A stretch of 64,000 bases of DNA, taken from positions 1,339,867 to 1,403,866 of the forward strand of contig NZ_CP019436.1 in assembly GCF_002201895.1 (NCBI RefSeq), given 5' to 3'. Numbering within the stretch: the first letter of the stretch is position 1; each line of letters opens with the position of its first letter. This DNA comes from Methanopyrus sp. SNP6. Lineage in GTDB: Archaea; JAADCQ01; Methanopyri; Methanopyrales; Methanopyraceae. This document shows, piece after piece, positions 1-9,052 of this stretch. The notes below the pieces were generated by a model. That model searched no databases, was not told where the DNA came from, and worked only from the letters and a program-made list of their open reading frames with translations. Both the position numbers and the translations under genes were made by a program.

Positions 1-1332
1 GTTCTTACCGATCCTGAAGCCCGCGTCCTTAGCTATCTTCAGGAACCGGAGATCGTCGAGGTAGAACCTCACGTACGCCTTCCTGAGTAATTTCTTCAGT
101 TCTTTCCTCGAGAGGTACAGCGTCCTCATCACAGGGTGTAGCGTGGTGTATTTAGACCAGTCCTTGGTTTCTATCAGGCCTTTCCTCTCAGCCAGGTCGT
201 AGAGTGGTGTCCCTGGGTACGGAGTGCACACCGTGAACTGGGCGTAGTCCGGCTTCAAGTCGATGGCGAACCGGATGGTCCTCTTGATGTCATCCCGATC
301 CTCCCACGGGAACCCGAGTATGAACGAGAACAAGACCCCGAGCCCGTACCTGGCGGTTACTTTCCTACACGCGTACACGTCGCCCGTGGTGATCTGTTTA
401 TTGATCTTCCTTAGCGTCTCGTCACTCGCGGATTCGGCGCCCACGTACACGTACCGACATCCGTACTCCTGGAGCGCTTTCGCCATTTCCGGTGTCATAA
501 GGTTGGCCCGGGTCCCGCAGTCCCAAGGTACGTCGATTCCCTCCTTCCGTAATTTCTCCCCGATCTCCTCTACCCTGGAGACCGTGATCGCGAACACGTC
601 ATCCACGAACTCTATACGCTCCACGCCTTTTTCCTCCACCAGGTACTCTATTTCACGGACCACGTGGTCCGCGCTCCTGGCCCTCCATTCCCTCCCTAAT
701 AACCTAGAAGAAGCGCAGAACGCGCACTGGAACGGGCAACCTCGACTCGTGATCACCGGGGCGTACGGCTCGTCGGGATCAGGAGCGTACAACGAGATAT
801 CGATCTTGTCGTACGCCGGTAAGGGGAGCGAGTCTAGGTCCTCGATGGGTCTCCGGTCGTCGTTTCGTATCAATTTACCGCGCTCGTCTAGGTACGAAAT
901 GCCCGGCACATCCGACAGGTCAGGATCCTCCCAGCCGTCCACGTGGTCCAACAGGTCGGCGGTCGTGAGCTCACCTTCTCCCCTCACCACGGCGTCCGCG
1001 TGACTCTCCCGAAGGGCCTCTCCGTCCATGAACGTCGGATGCGGACCGCCTAGAAACACGAACACACCCTTTTCCTTGACGCGCCTGGCGATCTCGTACG
1101 CGTACGGGGCGGCGGGCGTCGTGACGGTGATCCCTACGGCGTCGTACCCTGAGGCCATCTTCACCACTTCCTCGATGTCCAACCCCTCGGCTGGGCAATC
1201 CACGATATCGGCCGAGAACCCCTCTCGCTCCAGGTAAGCTGATAAGTACAGTAGCCCGACGGGAAACGCCGTAGCACCTAGGACTTTCCTGATGTCGTCG
1301 TTATACGGGGGTTGAACCAGTAAGACCTTCAA
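1..1332 (-). CDS. B12-binding radical SAM protein, 3' end outside window
   Basis: The reverse strand reads open from a TTG at 1332 (preceded in frame by TAA at 1338-1336) to the window edge. The N-terminal ~140 residues look like a cobalamin-binding domain (start LKVLLVQPPYNDD, then ...FLGGPHPT). The radical SAM core follows, with the cluster motif CPFQCAFC encoded near 725-748 and a later GAESASDETL stretch typical of the B12-radical SAM (Elp3/MiaB-like) fold. Such enzymes usually catalyse methylations or ring rearrangements, and the substrate cannot be read here. It is divergent from the glycosyltransferase pair across a 470-base spacer. Family call is firm; function is open. Confidence 0.9.
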   Translation of the reverse strand, partial: MKVLLVQPPYNDDIRKVLGATAFPVGLLYLSAYLEREGFSADIVDCPAEGLDIEEVVKMASGYDAVGITVTTPAAPYAYEIARRVKEKGVFVFLGGPHPTFMDGEALRESHADAVVRGEGELTTADLLDHVDGWEDPDLSDVPGISYLDERGKLIRNDDRRPIEDLDSLPLPAYDKIDISLYAPDPDEPYAPVITSRGCPFQCAFCASSRLLGREWRARSADHVVREIEYLVEEKGVERIEFVDDVFAITVSRVEEIGEKLRKEGIDVPWDCGTRANLMTPEMAKALQEYGCRYVYVGAESASDETLRKINKQITTGDVYACRKVTARYGLGVLFSFILGFPWEDRDDIKRTIRFAIDLKPDYAQFTVCTPYPGTPLYDLAERKGLIETKDWSKYTTLHPVMRTLYLSRKELKKLLRKAYVRFYLDDLRFLKIAKDAGFRIGKN

Positions 1333-1805
1333 CGCTTAGGACTCCCCTGGAGGGTTCAGGCGGTCAGTGAATCCTAGACGATCCCTTGAACGTTTCGCGT
1401 TCGCATAAACGCGACTCGTAACCCCAGATCATGGTTTACGAATAAATACGATGCACGACTGCGGTCACCCCGCCCATCACGCGGTACCCTACTCGACTGA
1501 ATTAGTCGAGCGTACGGAAAGTTGAATGCCGTTAGCGGGACATTGGGTTAGACCCCGCACGACCGGTTACGGGTACGTACGCGTCAAGGGATTTCTTCTC
1601 GCTCGGTGGGTCCGGGGACGGTAGTGTGCCACGTCGGGCGTCACCCGAGGGAACCAGTACGTACCTACCTATCGACGATCCTACAGGTTGATGTTTTCGA
1701 AACATTAGCTCAGTTTAGCCCAGGTGAGTTAACGTTAGTTTAGTAGAACTTGCACGAGAAATGCATATTATCGGGTTGTACGCTCGGTAACAGACACCGG
1801 GGACC
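1333..1805. other. Intergenic region between divergent genes
   Basis: No convincing coding frame is seen on either strand. It is more AT-rich than its surroundings near 1680-1775 and must hold promoters for both the radical SAM gene and the glycosyltransferase gene. A short inverted repeat (CTCGACTGAATTAGTCGAG, 1492-1510) lies in the middle and could be a hairpin or an operator. Confidence 0.6.
1763..1770 (+). promoter_or_regulatory. Candidate TATA box for the pelF-like gene
   Basis: GCATATTA sits about 39 bases before the ATG at 1806. This places a transcription start near 1790 with a short leader containing GGGGA just before the start codon. Called by eye from archaeal TATA spacing. Confidence 0.5.
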
Positions 1806-3277
1806 ATGTTGGGCAAGCCTGAGGTCACCATTGTAACGGAGGGAACGTATCCCATCACTCTCGGCGGGGTCACCACCTGGGTACAGCGTCTCATCGAGCA
1901 CTCCTCAAACGTCAGGTTCAACGTGCTCTGTCTGGCGCCCTCAGGGAAGGCGGAACCTGTCGTTGATATCCCGGAGAACGTCCGGGACGTGGTCGTTCGA
2001 GAGCTGGTACCGAGGCGAGTTGGGAAGCGCCGCTGGGTGGCCCGCGTGTTCCCCGTCCACAGGATACGGTGGCTACTTGGGCGACGGGGTGAGCGGGCTC
2101 CTGAGGGCTTCCGCGTCCTGGAGCGAGCCTTCGAGTACATATTGGAGGGCGAGCCACTGGAGGGGGAGATGCTAGAACGGTTGTATGAGGTCTCGGAGAA
2201 CCCAGTGAGAGTGTTAGAGGGGCCCACGGTTTACACGCTGGCTCAGTACGTGGAGGACCAGTTGGGTTCGGATGAGCGGTTCAGCGACTTGTACTGGGCG
2301 GTGGCGAACGTCTGCTCATTCGTCATGGGGGCGGCCTCTGGCGCCCGCCACATGCCAGAGTGTGACGTGGCTCACCCTCAGAACTGCGGCGTGTGCGGCT
2401 TCCTGTGCGCCGTCAGGAAGGTTGTCAAGGGAACTCCGTACATCATCACGGAGCACGGCGTCCTGGTCCGAGAGCTGGACACTCGCCTCGAGGGGCTCGG
2501 GGATACAGTCCGGGAGCTGTACCGGAGATGCTTCGAGTCGATGATCAAAACCTCTTACCAGTACTGCGACGAGGTCCTTGCGATCTCCGATTACCACCGG
2601 GAACACGCCGTGGAGCAGGGTGTGCCGGAGGACCGTGTCGACGTGATCTACTCTGGGATCGAGACCTGGAAGTTCCCACCACCCTCGGACGTAGAGAAGA
2701 AATTCTGCGAGGCGGACAAGTTCCACGTGGGGACGGTCGCCCGGGTCGAACCCATCAAAGGGATCGACGTGTTCGTCCGGATGGCGGCGAAGGTGGTCGA
2801 GGAGGTAGGGAAGAACCGGGTCCGATTCCACGTGGTGGGCCCATCGACGACCGGGAGCACTACGAGAGGTGTCAGGAGATCATCGAGCGGCAAGGGCTAG
2901 AGCAGGTCGTGAGGTTCCACGGGTCTCGACCTCCGGAGGAAATCCTGCGGTTCTACCACAAGTTCCACGTGTTCGTGCTCTCGAGCAGGTCCGAAGGGCT
3001 CCCAATGGCCCTTCTCGAAGCGATGAGCGCCGGATGTCCCGTGGTGGCGTCTGAGGTAGGTGCGGTCCCCTACATCGTCGAGGAGGAGATAGGGCGGACG
3101 TTCCCTTCGGAGGATCACGAGGCCGGAGCGCGGGTCCTCCTGGAACTGCTCCAGGACCCGGAGGCCCTCCTCCAAATGTCTTACACGGCGACTAGGAAGG
3201 CTCGGAAGTTCGACATCACCCGGATGTGTGATGAGTACGCGCGACGATACGTGAAGTACGCGACCGGTCCTGGGTGA
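1806..3277 (+). CDS. PelF-like family 4 glycosyltransferase, interrupted by one frameshift
   Basis: The N-terminus has EGTYP at residues 12-16 and GGVTTW at 20-25, the signature start of the PelF branch (DUF3492) of GT4 glycosyltransferases. PelF polymerises UDP-HexNAc into Pel polysaccharide in bacteria. The first frame runs 1806-2900, but homology leaves it at GGCCCATC (about 2838-2845). It continues one frame over, with IDDREHYERC, then the GT4 donor-site motif EGLPMALLEAMSAG, to the stop at 3277. A single missing base, probably a C in the GGGCCC run, explains the break. The PelG-like gene follows 6 bases later. Either a sequencing error, a recent mutation or a slippage site; I annotate it as one gene of about 490 codons. 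Confidence 0.8.
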
Positions 3278-3283
3278 GGTCGA

Positions 3284-4795
3284 ATGGGGTTCCTGTCGGA
3301 TGCCATCGACAAGACCATTCGGGACGTGAAGAGGGGAAGGGCGGACCTCAAATCTGTCGTTAGATCGGCGCTACTCTTCACCCCCGTTTGGAGCGTCATC
3401 ACGCTGTTGGCGCTGTTAGAGTCGATGTCCATGAACGATCTACCCGAGCTCGGCTTCAGCCTAATCGTGGGTTTGCTCTCGTCATCACCTTTCCAGGTCC
3501 TGGGTTCGCGAATGGTGGCGGACGCTAGGTACCTACGGGTGCTGTCCCCCGTCATCGGCGTTCTCGCGCTGGTGGCGGTTGTCTACCCGCCCGTGCCGTG
3601 CCTTCTGAGCTGGTTGCTCTCGGCATCTTTCGGCGTGAAGCTCTCGCACGACGTCGTCCTGGCTGCCGAGTTGACGGGTATCGTTTACACCCTGACCTGC
3701 ATGGTAGCGGCCAGCTGTGAGGAGTGCCGGTGGAGGTCCGTCCTGCAGATCGTGATCTCGTGGATGGCGTTCTCGGTGTCGTTCGCGGTCCTCTCGGCGC
3801 TAACTTCCGACGTCCTGAGGTCGTTCGTGCTGTCCCTCCTGGCGGTCGCCCTGACGGTGAGCCTCGTCGCGAACGCGCGGAAGCACCTCGAGAACAATCC
3901 CGAAATCACCAAGGAGTATCTGGTAGGGTGCCTGGTCGTGGCCGTCGCTGCGGCGCTGGACTACTTCGTAATCATGCTATCCTCGATCGCGTACTACGCC
4001 ATGATGTTCCTCGACAAGATCGTCATCTGGTGCTGGCGGGGGTTCCCGTACCCACCACTTGACGTCCCGGCGTTCGTGGGGATGGTCCCCTTACTGGCCG
4101 GTACGTTCGCGGCCGGGATCTTCTGGACCGACGTCGGGAACGATCTGGATATGATCTACAGAGTCGAATCGAGGGAGCTCGAGGAGATAGGGCGTCGGAT
4201 GTTCTTCCGGTTCCTCAAAGGTACCTGGATAGCCCTCGCACTCTCAGGCGTCCTGGCACTGGTGCCCGCCTCGTTCGTGAAACCACGGTTCCATCACTGG
4301 ATGTCGGAGGGCGCCATGTACCTCCTCGAACAGGCCCTGAAGGCGTCGTCCACCCTGATCCACACACTGAGCCACGCCCCAGTCCCGACGTTCGGGATCC
4401 TTGCAACGTTGATGAAGTGGATCGAATGGAAACTTGCCGGTGCGAACCCGGACCTCCTGATCCTATACCTGTTGGGGAGCGTCCCGGGGGCGCTGGTGGT
4501 CTACACGTACCCGCAATTGATCATGTTCCGCCGAGAGATCGAGGCGACGGTGGCGCTATCCCTCGTCTCCGTCGCGGAGATCCTGGCGTGGCATCGATGG
4601 GGTGTGGAGTGGCTCGCCCTCGGCTACCTGATTGGGACTTGCATCTCTGCGACCGTATGCGCGCTGACCGCGGTCCGCATGTGGCTCAACCTGCACATGG
4701 AGGCGTACCGGGTGCTCTCCTACAACAACTTCGTTTCCTACGTGATCGAAATCCGGCGACGCGGGATCGAAGAGGTCCGCCCACGGGGTCTGTAA
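3284..4795 (+). CDS. PelG-like polytopic membrane protein (polysaccharide exporter)
   Basis: This 503-residue protein is almost entirely hydrophobic helices, about 12 by eye. A YRVESRELEEIGRRMFFRFL segment in the middle resembles the charged loop of PelG, the MOP-superfamily flippase of the Pel system. Position supports this: it starts 6 bases after the PelF-like gene, the same order as pelF-pelG in bacteria. The expected role is moving a lipid-linked or nascent HexNAc polymer across the membrane. No PelA, PelD or PelE homologue is adjacent. If not PelG, it is another MATE/Wzx-type transporter. Confidence 0.65.
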   Translation: MGFLSDAIDKTIRDVKRGRADLKSVVRSALLFTPVWSVITLLALLESMSMNDLPELGFSLIVGLLSSSPFQVLGSRMVADARYLRVLSPVIGVLALVAVVYPPVPCLLSWLLSASFGVKLSHDVVLAAELTGIVYTLTCMVAASCEECRWRSVLQIVISWMAFSVSFAVLSALTSDVLRSFVLSLLAVALTVSLVANARKHLENNPEITKEYLVGCLVVAVAAALDYFVIMLSSIAYYAMMFLDKIVIWCWRGFPYPPLDVPAFVGMVPLLAGTFAAGIFWTDVGNDLDMIYRVESRELEEIGRRMFFRFLKGTWIALALSGVLALVPASFVKPRFHHWMSEGAMYLLEQALKASSTLIHTLSHAPVPTFGILATLMKWIEWKLAGANPDLLILYLLGSVPGALVVYTYPQLIMFRREIEATVALSLVSVAEILAWHRWGVEWLALGYLIGTCISATVCALTAVRMWLNLHMEAYRVLSYNNFVSYVIEIRRRGIEEVRPRGL

Positions 4796-5351
4796 ACGGT
4801 CCGGGGAGCAGGACAACGGTCCGCCCGGCAGGTCGCGTTCGTGTCCTGGGTACTCCCACGGTCGTAGTTGTTCGGCCCCATCCGAGTGGTCGGTTTCCCG
4901 ATTCACCTGAACATCGCGAAAAGAGTCTCCATCACCGCACCTCGGCCGTGGTCTTCCCGCATGGAGGGGGTTAAAGATCCTCTTACCGGTTCTGCCGGGC
5001 TGGCCCTGCAGGCCTCGGCGTGAGACGGACTACTCATACCCAATCACTCCCGGTTCAGGACCCTTCGAACTCTCACTAACTCCCCTTCGCATCCGATCTT
5101 TCTCGGTGGACGCCGTCACTACGGGGCACGAGCTTGCCGTTCCACGTTCCAGAGGTGATTGACTTCGAAGCTGTTCTCTCAGATCCCGGTACCGCCGGTG
5201 GTTCTGCAGAGGCGCCGGGTCCGCGCCTAAAGACCCCCCTCGCCGCTCCCGCTTCCGTTGCTACCTTCCTTGTTTCCTTATCCTCTTTTCCACTACCGCT
5301 AAGCGTCCCTTCCCATGATGCGACGTTACGCCGGCCCGTCTCCGTCCCAGT
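4796..5351. other. Intergenic region, no gene recognised
   Basis: Open frames here are low-complexity (Pro, Ser, Arg-rich) with no conserved look. GGGGGTTAAAGATCC around 4966-4980 resembles a weak TATA element but leads into nothing recognisable. Probably decayed sequence continuing into the pseudogene tract downstream. Confidence 0.5.
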
Positions 5352-5625
5352 CTAGTCAGTAGTCTGATGAGTTTCGCATAAGTCATCCATGAAGGCCTTG
5401 GTGAGAGCCGCGAACTTCCGTATCAACTCCGCCTCCGGATCACTGTGATGGCGCGCCGCCCGGGCCACCGCCAGGGGCAGCGCGACCGGCGATTTGGAAT
5501 CCTAGTAGGATCTCGACCGGCGATCCGGCCACGCGTTCGCACTCTTCCGAGACGTTTTTCCCAGAATCAGGTAAGGTTCCGGGACTCTCACCCGACGTCC
5601 GTCTCCGTCGGACGCGACACCGATC
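5352..5625 (-). pseudogene. Remnant of an unidentified protein gene
   Basis: The reverse strand carries two coding-like segments in different frames. The upstream one includes NVSEECERVAGSPVEILLGF. The downstream one runs from SPVALPLAVARAARHHSD to ...FMDDLCETHQTTD and a stop at 5352, and has an in-frame TAG just upstream. A TAAATATTC element (reverse strand, about 5631-5640) could be the old promoter. I do not recognise the family. The frame change and the absence of one intact frame suggest a decayed gene. Confidence 0.35.
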
Positions 5626-5689
5626 GGTGAGAATATTTACGTACGATCATCGACTGGTACTCGTATTGACATCACATTATTCGTGTATG

Positions 5690-6110
5690 ATCTACGCATC
5701 ATCGTCGGATGATAGCAACACGATTTCAGCTCGCGGGCCCGCTCCGTGATGACGAGCACGTCCACGTCGGAACCGCCCGTGACCATTCCCTTGACCACGC
5801 TGTCGAGAGCGATCACCTCGGCCCGCGGGTCCACCCGCTCCCGGATCACCCCTTGCGATCCGGCTGATCCAGTACTTCCATCTCCGAACGTACTCCAGGA
5901 AGAGCCGGTACTGCCTCCGGAGGTGTCCCACGTACCACTCCGGGACGTCCTCCTGGGTCACGGGGCGATCCCACGTGGGATCGTACGAGGAGGCGTGATA
6001 GCTGCGTGATCATGCCGGTGAAGCGCTCAAGCTTGCGAGGTTCATCCTGGAGTAGGGTATGTGCAGGTAGACCGCGTTCCACGCCGAGTAGGCTGTGCAA
6101 TTGGGTATCA
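5690..6110 (-). pseudogene. Broken nucleotidyltransferase (MNT/DNA pol beta-like domain)
   Basis: Reading the reverse strand across frames gives an N-terminal helical part (WDRPVTQEDVPEWYVGHLRR then FLEYVRRWKYWISR). After a frame change near 5855 comes VIALDSVVKGMVTGGSDVDVLV, which holds the nucleotidyltransferase signature GSDVDV. The frame ends soon afterwards in unrelated residues, so the rest of the domain is missing. A further frame change near 6000-6020 separates the extreme N-terminus. Such proteins are usually minimal nucleotidyltransferases paired with HEPN partners in toxin-antitoxin modules; no intact HEPN partner is seen. Confidence 0.55.
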
Positions 6111-6282
6111 AGGCAACACTGGCGTTCTGCTGTTCGACGCGTACACGGACGCTCGTTACCTGGTAGAGTTCCCCTACGACACCGAAGAGGACGCGAAACG
6201 GTTCGTTGAAGTTGCCGATCTCGGGTACTCTCCGCGCTCGAGGAGGTCCTTCGGGGGGCACGGGTTCGAGGTGCGATGTTAA
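6061..6282 (+). CDS. Small hypothetical protein
   Basis: A 73-codon frame whose second half (YLVEFPYDTEEDAKRFVEVA) has the composition and third-position GC of local genes. The start is uncertain: GTG at 6061 or a later one. It lies antisense to the N-terminal part of the nucleotidyltransferase remnant, so at most one of the two was functional there. No family recognised. Confidence 0.35.
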   Translation: MQVDRVPRRVGCAIGYQGNTGVLLFDAYTDARYLVEFPYDTEEDAKRFVEVADLGYSPRSRRSFGGHGFEVRC

Positions 6283-6297
6283 ACACATTTGTTTCAT

Positions 6298-6786
6298 TTT
6301 ACTTTATCCAGTTTCGATCCTCCTTACGCGATCATCCGTCATGGGGTACCGTGCGTTGATGACACCAGTACTGTAGCCGTCACCGTGGCCTTCGACCTCC
6401 GAGTGGGTAATATCCTCGTCGACCGTTGAGAGAACGGACATGGCGTCGATCGAAAGGCTGAGGAACGAAGCCGCTCGAAGGAGGCGTCTTGCGTACGGGC
6501 TTAGGACTCGGGCTTCGCGTGAGGTCCCGAGCTGCCAGAGGGTGATTCGCTGGTACGGTTCATCGATCTGGGTGATCCGGTTGACGGCCAGAGTGCGAGG
6601 GGGAGCTCCAGAAGGTGATGAGGTAGTACCCAGAACATCGAGTCCCTGTTCCCGGAGAGGAGATCGTGGGGCCGGTCACAGCGGAACACTAATCGGTGGG
6701 CCGTGCCCGGCACTACAACAGCTCCGTATGATCACGGACACCTACGTGGCACGCGGAGAGGCCATCCGTCTACCCTCCTGAGAAGG
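6298..6786. other. Intergenic or decayed region
   Basis: It begins with an AT-rich patch (6280-6312) that could be a promoter for either direction. A frame from 6440 starts plausibly (MASIERLRNEAARRRRLAYG) but turns into Arg/Gly-rich sequence without conserved features. I treat it as decayed DNA. Confidence 0.4.
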
Positions 6787-6794
6787 GAAACCGG

Positions 6795-7242
6795 TTGCGT
6801 CTTCCGATTCCTTACGACCGAGCCACCCGGTTCGTTACGGCGTTCGTCCTGTCCTTCTCCTGCGCGGCTACGGCTTTTACGGCACTATGGAACGTCACCG
6901 TCGGCCTCTCGGTAGCGTCCTAGTATCATCCCTAACCGCGGCCTGGCTCCTGGCCCCGACGCACGTGGTGGTATGCGAACGCCGTATCACGATCGTCTCC
7001 ACGGGACGACGCGTCACCCCGGCCGTGAAAGGAACGGTGGGCACGATCGATCTCCAGGTGTCCGACTTCTGGGTTTCGGGGGCGTCTTCGGCTACGTCGG
7101 CCTCTACTGGGTGAAGGGCGTGGGCCGATGTTATGTGTACTCGCGCCGACAGTCGCGCCTGGCCGTCCTGGAGACGGACCGGGGGACCGTCTTGGTGGGT
7201 GCCGAACCGACAGAGGAGCTGCTGGATGCCTTGACCCGATGA
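6795..7242 (+). pseudogene. Decayed membrane protein with C-terminal PH-like domain
   Basis: Three frames in series make one sensible protein. From a TTG at 6795 comes LPIPYDRATRF followed by a hydrophobic segment ending at a TAG. A second frame gives a second hydrophobic segment, then ERRITIVSTGRRVT and ...VSDFW. A third gives GGVFGYVGLYWVKGVG and YVYSRRQSRLAVLETDRGTV to a stop at 7242. This order matches membrane proteins with a bacterial PH-like domain. At least two frameshifts separate the parts. Confidence 0.5.
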
Positions 7243-7852
7243 CGTCCGAAACGGGACGCTACGTCACGTCCAGCGATCGATCGACACGTGTACGATAGCG
7301 CCCAGTGGAGCCGGGGACGGTCGCATCACGCCTCTTAACTCCGGTCTCTGAGGGGGGTGGGGATGACGACTCCTTTAGTCCCTGAACGGTGATGATCGGT
7401 GCCGCTGTTCGACCGGGAACATCGGTGAGGAACCCTTCGGGCGCTGACGGGTGATGAGGGGCAGGCGTTCCCGAGCCACCCATTACCACATCCGAGAGAG
7501 GAGTTCGGATCACCACTCGGCGAGCCGGTGCCGGTCCAAAAGAGATCGCCGTCGGTATGTGCCATCCTCATCATCGATAGGCGCCCCTCGGCCTCCTCAT
7601 CCGCGTTCCCCCGCCGGGTCTCGGCCCGTTACCCGGAGGTCATCGGAGCCTCCCCGCAGAGCCACTCCGCATCGGCCCGATCTACCGTGTCCCGATCGCA
7701 TCGACCGAGTTCTGACCTACGGTCCGGCCCGCGCCGTTTCACGACCGAGGAACCGACAGCACCGGGACACGGTGACACCGCGTGTGTGATGGAAAGTCCC
7801 ACTATCCTTAATTACCTCATGTTCGAACGGCTTAGTACGGGGGAACTGAGGT
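7243..7852. other. Intergenic region, no gene recognised
   Basis: Both strands give only Arg/Ser/Pro-rich frames typical of shadow reading in GC-rich DNA. CCTTAATTAC at about 7807-7816 could be the TATA element of the surface protein starting at 7853. Confidence 0.5.
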
Positions 7853-8380
7853 TTGCTGGCTGCCATTCTTGGTCTGCTGGCGATCCTGTCACCCGCCGCG
7901 GCGGCAGGCACGTTGGACGTGAAAGACGTCGACTACCCTAGTCAGGTAGACGTGTGTTCGAGGTTGTCGGTCAAGTTCAAGATCGTCGACGCGTCGACGG
8001 GCCAGCCGGTACCTGATGCTTCAGTTTTGATCAGGATAGCGGGTGAGGAACACAAGGATTCTCCGCCCGAGGAGTGGACCAAGGGTCACTATGTGAAGAC
8101 CACTTCTGGTTCTGATGGTAGCGTGACTGCCCAGCTCACCGCGCCGGGTAAGGAGGGCACGTTCTACATCTGGGTCAAGGTCGAGAAGGAGGGCTACGAG
8201 CCTCTGGTGAAGTGCCTGGGAGAGCTGAAGGTCACGGGTACGTCGACGTGCGAGCACGAGGGCGAGCAACACCAACATCGGGGTGAGTACGGCGGGAACC
8301 CAGCCGACGTACCGGTCTCGCCACTAGTGGTCGTCGGAGCGCTCTGCGCGCTGGTACTGGTCGGTGCGACGAGGCGGTGA
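7853..8380 (+). CDS. Secreted Ig-like surface protein with C-terminal membrane anchor
   Basis: The 175-residue product begins with a hydrophobic signal peptide (LAAILGLLAILSPAAAA, about residues 2-18). Next comes a beta-rich domain with VDASTGQPVPDASVLIRI and TSGSDGSVTAQLTAPG, typical of carboxypeptidase-regulatory or Ig-like folds. A His-rich linker (EHEGEQHQHRGEYGG) precedes a C-terminal hydrophobic anchor ending GATRR. TTG at 7853 is the first start after the in-frame TGA at 7847, with GAGGT just upstream. Probably a cell-surface protein; no partner gene is adjacent. A related but broken gene lies at 57816. Confidence 0.8.
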   Translation: MLAAILGLLAILSPAAAAGTLDVKDVDYPSQVDVCSRLSVKFKIVDASTGQPVPDASVLIRIAGEEHKDSPPEEWTKGHYVKTTSGSDGSVTAQLTAPGKEGTFYIWVKVEKEGYEPLVKCLGELKVTGTSTCEHEGEQHQHRGEYGGNPADVPVSPLVVVGALCALVLVGATRR

Positions 8381-8631
8381 ACGCCCTCCCGCCGCCTCGA
8401 ACCACCTCAGCCCCGCGACTTTCGGTCGTTACTTCCGAAGTGAAACGGTCTTCATCGGTTCCCGGGGTCCGTGGGTGGAACCTCGGAATTACGAATTCTC
8501 AAACGACGACCGTCGACCGTTCCAGGTGGACCGTGGTGGTTGTTAACGTTGGGGAACCAAACGTTGGGAAACCATCGGTCGGTACGAGGCCGATCGCGCC
8601 TTATCACTTTCCTCGTTACCGGATATCGAAG

Positions 8632-8639
8632 TTTATAAT
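8632..8639 (+). promoter_or_regulatory. TATA box of the ferritin-like gene
   Basis: TTTATAAT lies about 40 bases before the ATG at 8675, giving a leader of about 15 bases. It is one of the clearest TATA elements in the window. The preceding 8381-8600 shows no gene. Confidence 0.65.
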
Positions 8640-8674
8640 AGCCTCGCACGCGCCGGTACGCTCGGGTAATACCA

Positions 8675-9052
8675 ATGTCCGGGCTGGAGGAACATCTCGA
8701 GAGGTGGTTCAGGAACGAGAGCGAGGCCGTGACCGTGTATCGTACGCTAGCCGGACTGGCGGAGGAGGCGGGCATGTCCGAGGTCGCCGAGACGTTCAGG
8801 AAGATCGCGGACGAGGAGCTGAGACACGCTGCGATCGTAGCCCGGATCGCCGGGAAGTTGAGCAAGGACATCAAGTCGGAGGTCGAGCGACTGGCGGAGA
8901 GGGAGGCGCAGGCCGCCGAGCTCAGGAGGAACGTGATCGAGGAGTACGGGGACGAAATGAGTGAGGACGTACGGGCGTACCTGATAAGCACCGCGCACGA
9001 CGAGGAGCGACACGCGAAGATGCTGAGGAACCTGTTAGAACGTCCGGAGTGA
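8675..9052 (+). CDS. Ferritin-like / rubrerythrin-type di-iron protein
   Basis: This 125-residue all-helical protein has the paired carboxylate-histidine motifs of the ferritin-like fold: an early Glu (ESEAVTVY), DEELRHAAI, a Glu-rich third helix (AEREAQAAELRR), and DEERHAKML. These would bind a di-iron site. It lacks the rubredoxin domain of classical rubrerythrin, so it is closer to VIT/rubrerythrin-only domains. Likely role is peroxide defence or iron handling. It is monocistronic with its own TATA box. feoAB lies nearby but is convergent. Confidence 0.85.
   Translation: MSGLEEHLERWFRNESEAVTVYRTLAGLAEEAGMSEVAETFRKIADEELRHAAIVARIAGKLSKDIKSEVERLAEREAQAAELRRNVIEEYGDEMSEDVRAYLISTAHDEERHAKMLRNLLERPE

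Noticed and set aside
2393-2840. Upstream part of the second PelF frame as an independent gene start
   Set aside because: Before 2840 this frame is Arg/Gly-rich and unlike any protein; only the part after the frameshift is homologous.
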